NCBI RefSeq assembly: GCF_000331305.1
Contig: NZ_KB217472.1
Coordinates: 1 to 64,000 of the forward strand
DNA length: 64,000 nt
Direction: 5' to 3'
DNA from: Calothrix sp. PCC 7103
GTDB lineage: Bacteria > Cyanobacteriota > Cyanobacteriia > Cyanobacteriales > Nostocaceae
Positions 46,301-53,569 of the stretch are shown here, one piece after another; position 1 is the stretch's first letter; each line of letters starts with the position of its first letter. The notes beneath the pieces were generated by a model. The model did not search any database, was not told the origin of the DNA, and saw only the letters and a list, made by a program, of their open reading frames with translations. A program made the position numbers and the translations under genes.

Positions 46301-48160
46301 AGCGCTTTCCACTGGAACAACAATATCACCACTAGCAAAATCAAACGAATCAAGTAAAGTACCAATAAAACCAAGACGGCTGAATATGGGAATTGATATT
46401 CCGACAGGAGTGGGAATTAAACTACCAGCGAGGATAGAAAAGGGAATACTTTTACGATTTGTTACCCTTTGGTTAAAGTTGTTGGTAATATAGGCAACGG
46501 TTAGTTCCTGCACAGCTGGAATAAATGCTGGTATATTTCCAGTTGGTAGACCAATTGATCCAATAAGACCTACAGATACAGGTAATGATGCGAATGGAGC
46601 TCCACCATTAGGAGTACCTAACATCAGTAATTTATTCACAACCGATTTGCCATCTTGTGAGCGTGGCATTAGGCTGTTAATATACTGTCGGGATATAAGA
46701 CCACCCATTGAGTGACCAACAACGTCTACATATTCAGCGTTTAAATTTTTTCTAACACCATCTACATACAGACTCATCTGTTGGGCATTTTGAAAAATTG
46801 TGTTTACTTGTTGTTGAAAAAGTCCACTTAAAAATCCAGTACCTGTATCCATAACACCAGGAGCTTTGCCATCTCCAACAGCAAAAGCTTTCCAATCTGG
46901 ATGTACGGAACGAACAAAACCATCGTATGAACCCCAAGTTGAAGCACTACTCCAAAGTCCATGTGCTAATACAAGAGGTTTAGGAATAACTTTAAGGTCC
47001 TCGGTTTCAGAGTCTAATTCTTTACTGTCAGTGATATCTTCAACAATAACTTTTACTTTTCTGTTAGATAATGGGGTATTACCGCTATCCCAAGCATAGC
47101 CATTTGTATCCCATTCAAATTCCAGTTCTTGATTTCCATTTGCAGAAATAGTTACTGTTTGTGAACGAGAAATCTCTCTATCTTCATTGGTTTCAATAAT
47201 TTTGACTTTTACTGTTGTATCTGTGTCTCCAGTATTCTCAATGATTGGTTTAATTCGTACCTTATTACCATCAACAGTTTCACTAGTTTCAATCCATTGA
47301 CCAGATGAGACTTTTTTATGCTCTAACTTGACTTCTTTAATCTCAACTTTGGAATCCAATGTTTCAACAGTATAATTCCAAGCAGTACCTTGATTATTAG
47401 TAGCAACAATTACTTCTAATTCATCAGAATTGCCTTTAGGAATTTTGACATTTCCACTTCTACTACCACCAACGAATCCGGTCTCTAGAATATTTTTACC
47501 TTCGTAGCGAATAATAAAATTATCTGGAATGGAAAAATGCTGGTAAGAGAACTTAGCGACTCCTCCATTTTTCGATTCCAATTTAACCGTTTGTTGACTG
47601 CCTTCAAAACCACCGCTATCAGAAACTGTTGCTTGTTCAATTTGAATTACTTGTCCATCTAATGTAATTGTGGCAGTATCATCTTGTTGTTGAATGCCAG
47701 CAATTTCTTCTTTTGCTATATTTTGACCGCGTGCAAGAGCAGCAAAAATGGCGCCTTCATCTCCTGGTGAATCATTTGTATTAATTTGCGAGTCAACAAA
47801 ATGTCCTATTTCCTGTAACAAAGCATTAATGAGAACCCTTGGATTTTGGCTATTTTGAACAAGATATTCTTGTGCAATGTAAATTGTGTTCGTATCTTGA
47901 GAGAAAGCAGCATTTGCTTTATTAATGTCTGCATTTGAACGAACTTCAATTATTGGTAGTTTTTGAAAATCTCCGCTCAACCATTGCTTCCGAATTAGTT
48001 CAGCTTCCTCTAAATTAAATCCGCTACCAAAAGCTTGAGACAATATAGTTGAAAAATCTTCGCTCGTAGCAAATTCTTGAAGAATCTGCTCAATGAAAAA
48101 TTCGACATTTTTCAGTATTTCAGTATTTCCAGAACTAGATGTTTTGAAACTGATATTCAT
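43364..48160 (-). CDS. RTX-type secreted protein with lipase-like alpha/beta-hydrolase domain
   Basis: The 1598-residue protein has an N-terminal cyanobacterial domain with a degenerate metalloprotease-like 'LLQEIGHFVD' (about 118-127); a CARDB-like region; an alpha/beta-hydrolase with oxyanion-type 'LAHGLW' (about 405) and the nucleophile elbow 'VVGHSMGGL' (Ser near 484); three DUF11-like beta domains; a Calx-beta domain with 'VNEDGTPIQAVTISRTGG'; and RTX calcium-binding nonapeptides of the form GGDGDDxLxG near the C-terminus. It lacks a Sec signal peptide. The RTX repeats plus the hydrophobic C-terminal tail suggest type I secretion. Lipase or esterase activity is inferred. No secretion genes are nearby. 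GGCGCC sites are clustered in the last third and at the start only. Confidence 0.85.
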   Translation of the reverse strand: MNISFKTSSSGNTEILKNVEFFIEQILQEFATSEDFSTILSQAFGSGFNLEEAELIRKQWLSGDFQKLPIIEVRSNADINKANAAFSQDTNTIYIAQEYLVQNSQNPRVLINALLQEIGHFVDSQINTNDSPGDEGAIFAALARGQNIAKEEIAGIQQQDDTATITLDGQVIQIEQATVSDSGGFEGSQQTVKLESKNGGVAKFSYQHFSIPDNFIIRYEGKNILETGFVGGSRSGNVKIPKGNSDELEVIVATNNQGTAWNYTVETLDSKVEIKEVKLEHKKVSSGQWIETSETVDGNKVRIKPIIENTGDTDTTVKVKIIETNEDREISRSQTVTISANGNQELEFEWDTNGYAWDSGNTPLSNRKVKVIVEDITDSKELDSETEDLKVIPKPLVLAHGLWSSASTWGSYDGFVRSVHPDWKAFAVGDGKAPGVMDTGTGFLSGLFQQQVNTIFQNAQQMSLYVDGVRKNLNAEYVDVVGHSMGGLISRQYINSLMPRSQDGKSVVNKLLMLGTPNGGAPFASLPVSVGLIGSIGLPTGNIPAFIPAVQELTVAYITNNFNQRVTNRKSIPFSILAGSLIPTPVGISIPIFSRLGFIGTLLDSFDFASGDIVVPVESAINGYGTFPIADAETRIFRLHTAMPGSQADFSSFVLPRLALDSSELGNTAPRLRQAAFNTNFDTIAVPALDDVNSTAVANSQILPLPQIFFSAAPELSANGTTEIDIPVPEGSDLFLNYIAPDSVSATLLAPDGTVVSTTSAGTPESAQFLRFFNIQTPNIGTYKLRLEQQGGTTGNVPVAAVIAGNPLELNINVGNPDGNNQSQINAILTNAGSPVTNATVLANVLGINGYQKVLTLLDDGQNGDGLAGDGIYGSKTESLAGGGYNVAIQAQGSDFLRIASDAISIAEPNQANLSLRQIELLDSGVIGENVTYTFEVSNIGPNDATGVLLVNSLPLGVDFVSAAGGSYNPANRTVTFDLGDLTNNASTSANIVVKRTVTGGLRSIATVTATELDVDLSNNTVETSGIDLLLKRTANQAVVNLGEEYTYTLTVANNGLDDATSVVLTENLPSGVNFVRSTGATSVRLFGERLTANLGNIASGDSATVNLTFKSIVAGNLLGTSTVRALEDDYNTANNSLISTTIINPITPASADLELTKTVSTINPNVGDRITFNLNLTNKGPGIASGIKVSDLLPSGLSFVSALAAQGIYDSRTGVWDVGNIRDNLSRSLRITANVVSAGVITNTAEIIDVNEADPDSTPGNNNPNEDDQASVTITTLGINPGQLVFSGAAYSVNEDGTPIQAVTISRTGGSDGAVGITITPSNGTTTAPDDYNNAPITVNFASLETSKTVAIPIVDDTLVEGDETINLTLGKPTGGAVLGTQTTAVLTIVDNDTVTTPGINIDGTPNDDNLTGTPGNDTIRAFNSQDILRGLGGSDTLDGGDGDDKLFGGDGNDSLLGGSGQDQIFGEVGNDTLNGGDGDDKLFGGDGDDILFGGQGNDQLVGDAGDDILTGGSGDNILTGGLGKDIFVLSTEGKNNIIDFQSGLDLIGLSGGLTFGSLSISAQNNGTVINTINNQPLAFLASVNSNSITASDFVLI

Positions 48161-48732
48161 TATTTGTAGTTCCTTTATAGTGTTTTATGCTTAAAGCGGT
48201 TGCCGAACCAGATTAAATTCAAAGCTTTGATACGGGAATCACTGGTATGCGTGAAAATTATTATTAGTATTAGAGTAACAGATACAAATAAGTGTTATTA
48301 CGTATAAAAATTATTTTATTGAATCTTTAATAAAATGCTCAAAAGCATGAAGAGCAATTAATATGAACTGTAATCATGAATATTTGCTTAACACAAGAGC
48401 AGTTTATTTGGCAAGCATTTTAAGTATAAAAAGTATATAGAATATATAAAGAAGAGAAGTAGGAAGTTGTGATTATAAAGTATAATCAAGTACATTTAAA
48501 TTGGCTGTTATCTATTATAAGTGGCGCCAACAGTCCATAAAATCACCTTCACAGTAACGTATAGGGATGAGTCCGCAAAAATTCTTCCAATAATGTTATT
48601 GGAAGAATTGGTGGCATCGGAGTGTTCGTGTTATTCGGTACAGTCTCGCCAATTATTACTCAATTTGAAAAACTCTGCATAAACCAACTTGAAAAATCGA
48701 CACTTTATTGCGCTTCAGCAGATAAAATAACT
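48161..48732. other. Intergenic region upstream of the RTX gene
   Basis: AT-rich, with palindrome copy 6 and a GGCGCC at 48523. The promoter of the RTX gene must lie here but no consensus stands out. The right end holds the stub of a toxin gene (48705-48740). Confidence 0.55.
48580..48609. repeat. Dispersed palindrome, copy 6 (central CG to TG, extended arms)
   Basis: The core TTCCAATAATGTTATTGGAA is at 48585-48604, and symmetry continues through AATTC/GAATT. As in copy 3 the central CG has become TG. It is about 100 bp from the toxin stub. Confidence 0.95.
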
Positions 48733-48740
48733 TCATACAT
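48705..48740 (-). pseudogene. N-terminal stub of a RelE-type toxin
   Basis: The frame starts inside the end of the antitoxin gene and reads 'MYEVILSAEAQ' before a TAA. This is the typical start of RelE-type toxins paired with this kind of antitoxin. No further toxin sequence is seen downstream. Confidence 0.55.
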
Positions 48741-48963
48741 CGGTACGCACACTTCTCCAATTAATAACCCGACCTGCGGCTATGTCTTTTTTGGCACGCT
48801 CAAAAGATTCAAGGAACCCTGGTATATCAAGTAACTCTTGGGTTGCGTCTTGACTCTCCTTATCTGCGAGATATTCTATAAATTCAGCTACGAGGTCAAG
48901 CCGTTCAGATGATAATCGATCCAAATTTTGGTTAATTTTCTGGCGAATTTCAGTACTTGTCAT
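48733..48963 (-). CDS. Small antitoxin-like protein (toxin lost)
   Basis: The 76-residue helical protein ('STEIRQKINQNLDRLSSERLDLVAEFIEYLADKE', then 'LLDIPGFLESFERAKKDIAAGRVINWRSVRTDV') resembles the small antitoxins that precede RelE toxins in cyanobacteria; the 'A…G…W' end is typical. A toxin start codon overlaps its end, but the toxin frame is closed after 11 codons. It is therefore an orphan antitoxin. Confidence 0.7.
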   Translation of the reverse strand: MTSTEIRQKINQNLDRLSSERLDLVAEFIEYLADKESQDATQELLDIPGFLESFERAKKDIAAGRVINWRSVRTDV

Positions 48964-49185
48964 AATTTTTACATTATACAGCTATTTATATTTTGCGCGT
49001 CATGTTACGCTTCATTTTACCAAAGCTGATTTAAAACGCTATATAAAGTAATAATAGCTCTTAATCACACTATATAGCACGCTCTCCAATGTAGCGCATG
49101 ATTTAAACGAAGAATATAGGCGCCTTTACTTATAAGATAAACGATGCTTGGTGCCAACCTACCGGAGTTAAAGTTATATCTTCAG

Positions 49186-49509
49186 CTAAAACTCATATCC
49201 CATTGCTACCCAATAATGCCAGTCTGCTATAACTTGAGCAGTTTCCTCATCAACATTAATAGGATTTATTTCAGATAGACGCGCAGAAAAAATATCGTCA
49301 ATGCTTCCCGAATTGTATCGCACTTCTACAAACATGTCGTGGGAGCAATCATCTCCAGATGACATTTCTGTAACTTCAACATCACGAGCTTCAGGGCGCC
49401 TGCGGGTTATCCATTGTGCTTTGAAAGGGAAATCCATGTTTTCTGCAAGGTACTAATACCACCCCATTGCACGTTTTTCTTCGCCGTATGCATCAACTAT
49501 TACTTCCAT
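49186..49509 (-). pseudogene. Small 'calcium-binding protein' family gene interrupted by an amber codon
   Basis: From ATG 49509 the frame reads 'MEVIVDAYGEEKRAMGWY', then a TAG at 49455-49453, then 'YLAENMDFPFKAQWITRRRPEARDVEV' style to the normal end '…VIADWHYWVAMGYEF' at 49186. The whole 107-residue reading matches a small cyanobacterial family usually annotated as calcium-binding, in which a tyrosine is expected at the stop position. An 83-residue product could still start at the internal ATG 49437. A single point change explains the break. Function of the family is not established. Confidence 0.7.
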
Positions 49510-49549
49510 GACGGTAGATAAGAGAACGAGGAGTTTAATCGCCACCTTT

Positions 49550-50584
49550 TTACCCCACATTTACCAGCGTCTCCAATTGTAAGAGCAATTTTTCCACCTG
49601 TTTACGCTTAGATGGGTCTGACCAAATAGGCGACTTTCTTAACTTGGCAGTCGCAGCAGTAAAGCGCTCTTTGTAATTATTCGGCTCGGTTTTTTCGGTA
49701 TTTGGGGTTTTATTCTCACTGATATATTGCTTAATTTCGCTTAAAGACCAGTTTTGGGCAATAGCTTGTTCTAAAAAGGCAGTGCGTTCATCCTTATCTT
49801 GAATCTGGGCAATAGCTTTGGCTTTGGTATACTCAACGGCGCCTTTCCGTAGTGCCTCAAGGATATCTTCTGGAAGGTTTAACAACGGTAAGCGGTTATT
49901 AGCAAACGATTCCCAAGTCATTAACCCCAAGCCATCAAACACCTCTTCAACAATTTTCAAGTCTGGATTTACTTGAGTCTCATCAACATTTGACTCTATA
50001 TTCTCATCCTCTAAATTATTCGGCGCCGACTCAGTGTTATTTTCAGATAATAATGAGTCAAATTTCTTTTTTCCAATAACGTTATTGGAATTAGCAGCTT
50101 GTTTGCGCTCGTGTTGCAGGCGCCGTAGTAATGGCGGAATTTCTTCAATATTTCGACCTAGTTTGAGAGCTAGCAGTTGCAGGATGCCTTCGGTTTCCTC
50201 GACTGGGTTAAGGTCTTCTCGCAGTAAGTTTTCTATCAGTGCCAGTTGAAAAGCAGCGTTGTCGTCTAATTCTCTAATAACAACAGGGACTTCTTTTAAT
50301 CCAATTTCTGTAGCAGCACGGTAGCGGCGCTCACCTGCTACTAATTCGTGTTTACCTTCATCAACAAGGCGTACCAATAAAGGTTGCAGGATGCCATGCT
50401 GTTTTATAGACTCAGTTAACTGCCTTAATGCCTCGGAGTCAAAATAACGGCGCGGTTGATTCGGTGGCAGGGTAATCTGGTCTAATGGGATGGATACTTG
50501 AGAATTGGAATTATTGGCGCCCTCCGTGTCCCAAGGTACTTCGATTTTGCTTTTAAGGGGTTGGCTGGTTTTAGTGCGTCTCAT
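49550..50584 (-). CDS. parB: ParB-type plasmid partition protein
   Basis: The 344-residue protein has a standard ParB N-terminal domain: 'IPLDQITLPPNQPRRYFD', 'QHGILQPLLVR', 'HELVAGERRYRAATEIGL' (the CTP-binding GERRYRA motif, about 86-92), and 'LIENLLREDLNPVEE'. The central HTH region ('LNLPEDILEALRKGAVEYTKAKAIAQI', about 235-265) should bind the centromere. Between them, about residues 165-173 ('NSNNVIGKK') are encoded by a copy of the dispersed 20-bp palindrome, apparently inserted in the linker without breaking the frame. The gene is the last of the parA-orf-parB group, transcribed leftwards. Confidence 0.9.
   Translation of the reverse strand: MRRTKTSQPLKSKIEVPWDTEGANNSNSQVSIPLDQITLPPNQPRRYFDSEALRQLTESIKQHGILQPLLVRLVDEGKHELVAGERRYRAATEIGLKEVPVVIRELDDNAAFQLALIENLLREDLNPVEETEGILQLLALKLGRNIEEIPPLLRRLQHERKQAANSNNVIGKKKFDSLLSENNTESAPNNLEDENIESNVDETQVNPDLKIVEEVFDGLGLMTWESFANNRLPLLNLPEDILEALRKGAVEYTKAKAIAQIQDKDERTAFLEQAIAQNWSLSEIKQYISENKTPNTEKTEPNNYKERFTAATAKLRKSPIWSDPSKRKQVEKLLLQLETLVNVG
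50071..50090. repeat. Dispersed palindrome, copy 7 (inside parB)
   Basis: Perfect TTCCAATAACGTTATTGGAA within the parB reading frame, where it codes for part of a linker. It is the only copy inside a confidently called gene. Confidence 0.95.
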
Positions 50585-50711
50585 GGTAATGATTCTAAGA
50601 AGTAGGCTATAAGTGAGCTTTGTTTACCTGCCCCTTTATAAATAAAGATAACTTGTCATGGGACAATTGGCGCCGTTTTTTGGAGAGGGGTGCAAATTAA
50701 TATCCAAATTT

Positions 50712-51137
50712 CTACCTTTTACGAGCAGTTAAATTATTAAGTTTAGTTAAGCTAGAACGTATATTGCCCGCATCTTTCCGACTCTTCAACCGCTTTTTAG
50801 CTTCTTTAACAACTTGTCGCATCATCGAATCCTTATCTTTACAAGTGATATAAAAAGCCTCAAGCAGTGTTTCAACAGTGATTTTTTCGCGGTTACACAA
50901 ATCGTCGAGTTCATCCTTAATAGGCGCCTCCAACCGCACGGGAATTCTTGGTGCAATTTCCGGAAAGCTAGCTAGTAACTCTTCCAACCGTTTAAGCTCC
51001 GACACCTCGGTTGCTTGCTCAACTTGTGTCGTATCGGTGACGGGTAATGGGTCTTGTAACACATCCGCGCGCGGTTCAACAGTCGGTTGTGTATTGCGGT
51101 TGCGAATATCGTCTAATATGCTCATCGGCGCCTTCAT
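50712..51137 (-). CDS. RHH-like protein between parA and parB
   Basis: The 141-residue protein has an acidic, flexible N-terminal half and a C-terminal half with 'RIPVRLEAPIKDELDDLCNREKITVETLLEAFY' style sequence (about 60-95), the strand-helix-helix pattern of ribbon-helix-helix proteins, followed by a very basic tail ('KKRLKSRKDAG', 'LTARKR'). It starts 8 bp after parA ends and is followed by parB after about 127 bp. A third small DNA-binding gene in a par locus usually either represses the operon or adds centromere binding; the inverted repeats upstream of parA are possible targets. Confidence 0.7.
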   Translation of the reverse strand: MKAPMSILDDIRNRNTQPTVEPRADVLQDPLPVTDTTQVEQATEVSELKRLEELLASFPEIAPRIPVRLEAPIKDELDDLCNREKITVETLLEAFYITCKDKDSMMRQVVKEAKKRLKSRKDAGNIRSSLTKLNNLTARKR

Positions 51138-51145
51138 TATATAAA

Positions 51146-52003
51146 CTACACAATTTCGCTTGGTATCAACAAAGCATACTGTTCGGGTAATGCTGGTTTA
51201 AGTTTTTGTGCCAGTACTTGAATAGAATATTCCAAACCTGGATGTCCTAAATCGCTAGGAGATACTCGTTGGTTGATAGCATTTTTATAGACATCCGACT
51301 CAAGTATGTGGGGAAGCATCAAGTCAGAACCAACAATTTCCTCCATCGCTTCGATACTAGTTTTGGTTGCTTTTGTAGGATTAACACCCGTCCATTTTGC
51401 ACGAAAAGGCACCACTCCCAACAGTTCACCATCGGGTAATGCCGACTTAAATTCCTTTACCAAGTCCAGGGTACGAATGAGAGATTGCACACCCTTAACA
51501 TTAGCTTCTGCTGGAATTATCCATCGAGTGCCGGCGCCGAGAGAAGTTTGTGCAAGGTGGCTTCTTTCTGGTGGAGGGTCTACTATTATTACCCCAAAGT
51601 TACTAGCAATTGGTTGTAAGCGATTTTTCAACATAAACAAACTAATACCACTGCTAGCAAGCTTGTAATTAGCTTGTTCAAGTCCATCATCCGAGGGTAT
51701 CAAAAACAAATTAGAATTGTCAATTGTACAATTGGACAATTGTACATTTGGCACTGGAGCAATAGCATCTACAATATGCGTCTTATCTTCACTTTGGGTA
51801 ATAACCTCCAACAGCGTCGGCGTGTTTGGCTGAACATGAACACCAAGAAAACTCGTGAGTGATGATTGAGGGTCAGCATCGACAAATAATACCGGAATAC
51901 CACTACGTCCAAGATACCGACCAAGCATAAGAGCAACGGTAGACTTTCCCTGCCCCCCAGCCAGTCCCAATGTCACAATTGTAGGCGTATGTAATTGTTG
52001 CAT
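51146..52003 (-). CDS. parA: ParA-type partition ATPase
   Basis: The 285-residue protein is a ParA/Soj-type ATPase lacking an N-terminal HTH. It has the deviant Walker A 'GLAGGQGKSTVALML' (about 13-27), 'VLFVDADPQSSLTSFLG' (Walker A' region), 'GVIIVDPPPERSHLAQTSL' (Walker B, about 133-151) and 'EYSIQVLAQKL' near the end. It drives plasmid segregation together with ParB bound at the centromere. It is the first gene of the par group, with two strong inverted repeats within 95 bp upstream of its start. Confidence 0.9.
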   Translation of the reverse strand: MQQLHTPTIVTLGLAGGQGKSTVALMLGRYLGRSGIPVLFVDADPQSSLTSFLGVHVQPNTPTLLEVITQSEDKTHIVDAIAPVPNVQLSNCTIDNSNLFLIPSDDGLEQANYKLASSGISLFMLKNRLQPIASNFGVIIVDPPPERSHLAQTSLGAGTRWIIPAEANVKGVQSLIRTLDLVKEFKSALPDGELLGVVPFRAKWTGVNPTKATKTSIEAMEEIVGSDLMLPHILESDVYKNAINQRVSPSDLGHPGLEYSIQVLAQKLKPALPEQYALLIPSEIV

Positions 52004-52019
52004 TGAAAAATAGCATTAT

Positions 52020-52097
52020 TTTACTAATGTGTAAATATACTACTGTAAACTTACACATTAGTAAATTAGTGCTTTTGCACAAAAGTGCAAAAGCACT
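52020..52097. promoter_or_regulatory. Paired inverted repeats upstream of parA (operator or centromere)
   Basis: TTTACTAATGTGTAA (52020-52034) and TTACACATTAGTAAA (52051-52065) form perfect 15-bp arms around a 16-bp spacer. Two bases later AGTGCTTTTGCAC (52068-52080) and GTGCAAAAGCACT (52085-52097) form perfect 13-bp arms around AAAA. Both lie within 95 bp of the parA start, the usual place for Par operators or centromere sites. Confidence 0.65.
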
Positions 52098-52378
52098 TAT
52101 GTAAAATAGTCAATTTGTCATCTTTTCTTTTGGAATGGGCGCCTGTGTTTTATATCTAGCATTTAATTAACCAAGCAGATACAAATGACCTTCTTGTGGA
52201 GCAGGCATCCCTGCCTGCCCTTGCACACAGCATTTAAGTAGAAACTGCTACCCTGTATGATAAAACTTAAAACTCTGTGAGGTTTCATACGAAAAAATAA
52301 AAATGGTGAATAGAAGGTTCAACTCATCAATATCCCCTAAAACGCCCACAGGCTAGAAGCCTGGGGCTATTGATACGA

Positions 52379-52423
52379 AGCCCACCTACGTGGGCTAAAA
52401 AGACTAGCCCACGTAGGTGGGCT
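52379..52423. repeat. Large hairpin repeat
   Basis: AGCCCACCTACGTGGGCT (52379-52396) and AGCCCACGTAGGTGGGCT (52406-52423) are perfect 18-bp inverted repeats around a 9-bp spacer. Each arm is itself nearly palindromic. Hairpins of this style are dispersed in cyanobacterial genomes and may be REP/MITE-like or act as terminators. Confidence 0.75.
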
Positions 52424-52686
52424 TTGTCCTATTAGCCACACCCTTCTAGAGTGCTGGCGGGTTAGGTTTTACGTGGCGTTTTCTACATATCGTGAAAAGT
52501 CAGAAGATTTTCTCGGTGCCAAGCTTTTTGATGCTTTGTCCATCCCACATATTTACGATTGAGCCTGGATTGAAAGATTTTATAATTTCAACTCCGAGGC
52601 GCCTAGTACCTGACTGTGACTTATAGGCGAGCAGGTGCCGACTCTCATAACGTCCTCCGTCAGCATATACGTGCATAGAGTACTTT

Positions 52687-52706
52687 TTCCAATAACGTTA
52701 TTGGAA
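52687..52706. repeat. Dispersed palindrome, copy 8
   Basis: Perfect TTCCAATAACGTTATTGGAA, 92 bp before the antitoxin gene at 52799. With copy 9 it brackets a single toxin-antitoxin module. Confidence 0.95.
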
Positions 52707-52798
52707 GAACGTAGTATGAAGTAGAGCGTTTTGGTAATAGGCGCCATTACTTAAAGTTCTTCACAAAGAGTGTTGGACTTAAAGCGCTGTGAGGTTTC

Positions 52799-53029
52799 AT
52801 GAAATCAATTGAGGAACTAACAGAAGAACTCCTAGCACTTCCTAGTGCATCCAGGGCGTTATTAGCGGAAAAGCTAGTTGAAAGCTTGGAGTTTGATACT
52901 GAACCAACAATCCAAGCAGCCTGGATAACTGAAGCAAAAAAACGGCGTTCAGAAATTCGCGATGGTTCTGTCCAACCAATTCCGGGAGAAGAAGCTCTTG
53001 CTACTGTAAGACGGTTGCTAGAGTCATGA
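52799..53029 (+). CDS. Addiction-module antitoxin (unstable antitoxin family)
   Basis: The 76-residue protein has the pattern of the TIGR02574/Unstb_antitox family: 'IEELTEELLALPSASRALLAEKLVESLE', then 'IQAAWITEAKKRRSEIRDGSVQPIPGEEALATVRRLL'. These antitoxins precede RelE/ParE toxins. Its stop codon overlaps the toxin start (ATGA, 53026-53029), the usual coupling. The toxin is interrupted, leaving the antitoxin without a working partner. The module sits alone between palindrome copies 8 and 9. Confidence 0.85.
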   Translation: MKSIEELTEELLALPSASRALLAEKLVESLEFDTEPTIQAAWITEAKKRRSEIRDGSVQPIPGEEALATVRRLLES

Positions 53030-53316
53030 AGTATGTATTTCATCCCGAGGCTCTCACAGAATATGCTGAAGGTGTTAAATATTACACAGAGCAACGGGTT
53101 GAGGTGGCACAAGCATTCGTTGATGCTATAGAGGATGCAATCTACCGAATTAGAGAGGCGCCTACACGTTACGCTGTAATAGATGAGGATGTGCGCCGAT
53201 GTTAGGCGCGTCGTTTTCCGTATGGAATCCTTTACACAATCGAGCAAGACTATATTCTTATCTTAGCGGTCATGCATTGCAGTCGAGAACCTGGATACTG
53301 GAAAAATCGTAGATAG
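53026..53316 (+). pseudogene. ParE/RelE-type toxin interrupted by an amber codon
   Basis: The frame reads 'MKYVFHPEALTEYAEGVKYY…RYAVIDEDVRRC', a TAG at 53203-53205, then 'ARRFPYGILYTIEQDYILILAVMHCSREPGYWKNRR' style to a normal stop at 53316. Both halves are well conserved for the family ('RRFPYGILY', 'H..R.P.YW'), and leucine is the usual residue at the stop, so one base change inactivated it. The truncated 59-residue product lacks the catalytic strands. Confidence 0.85.
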
Positions 53317-53391
53317 AGAAAGTAATGAAATTTGTGCAGCAGACGTACTAAATTGTTGAACTTGGTTATAAAGAAGAATCTAACTGCTTTT

Positions 53392-53411
53392 TTCCAATAA
53401 CGTTATTGGAA
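53392..53411. repeat. Dispersed palindrome, copy 9
   Basis: Perfect TTCCAATAACGTTATTGGAA, 75 bp after the interrupted toxin; the rightmost copy in the window. A GGCGCC follows about 30 bp later. Confidence 0.95.
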
Positions 53412-53569
53412 AATTAGCCGCAGAAGAAGCGCTCGTGAAGAGGGGCGCCGTTTTTGTAGAGGGGCACCGTTGTTTTGTTTAAAGTTCTGTAACGATATAG
53501 GAAATGTACATTGCAGCGTGAATTAATGTCTAGCCAAGATTTTGATTGACCTAGATTTATGTAACTTAA

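Larger units (their letters stand above)
52004..52798. other. Intergenic region upstream of parA
   Basis: Contains the two inverted repeats (52020-52097), a large hairpin (52379-52423) preceded by a smaller one near 52348-52369, minus-strand gene debris around 52490-52610 ('…IIKSFNPGSIVNMWDGQS…', family unknown) and palindrome copy 8. No intact gene. Confidence 0.6.

Noticed and set aside
51720-51733. CAATTGTACAATTG palindrome inside parA
   Set aside because: A perfect 14-bp palindrome, but single-copy, within coding sequence and AT-rich enough to occur by chance.
52747-53247. 166-codon minus-strand ORF opposite the toxin-antitoxin pair
   Set aside because: It overlaps a well-supported antitoxin and toxin on the plus strand and has no recognisable features.
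49186-53316. Amber codon recoding in this organism
   Set aside because: TAG ends several intact genes at their expected length, so the two internal TAG codons are better explained as inactivating mutations.
8077-53411. Palindromes as integron attC sites or Xer dif sites
   Set aside because: The centre AACGTT superficially recalls attC cores, but the GTTRRRY consensus is not met (GTTATTG), there is no IntI-type gene, and a two-base centre between ATAA and TTAT is too short for the six-base dif spacer. Only the modular logic is comparable.
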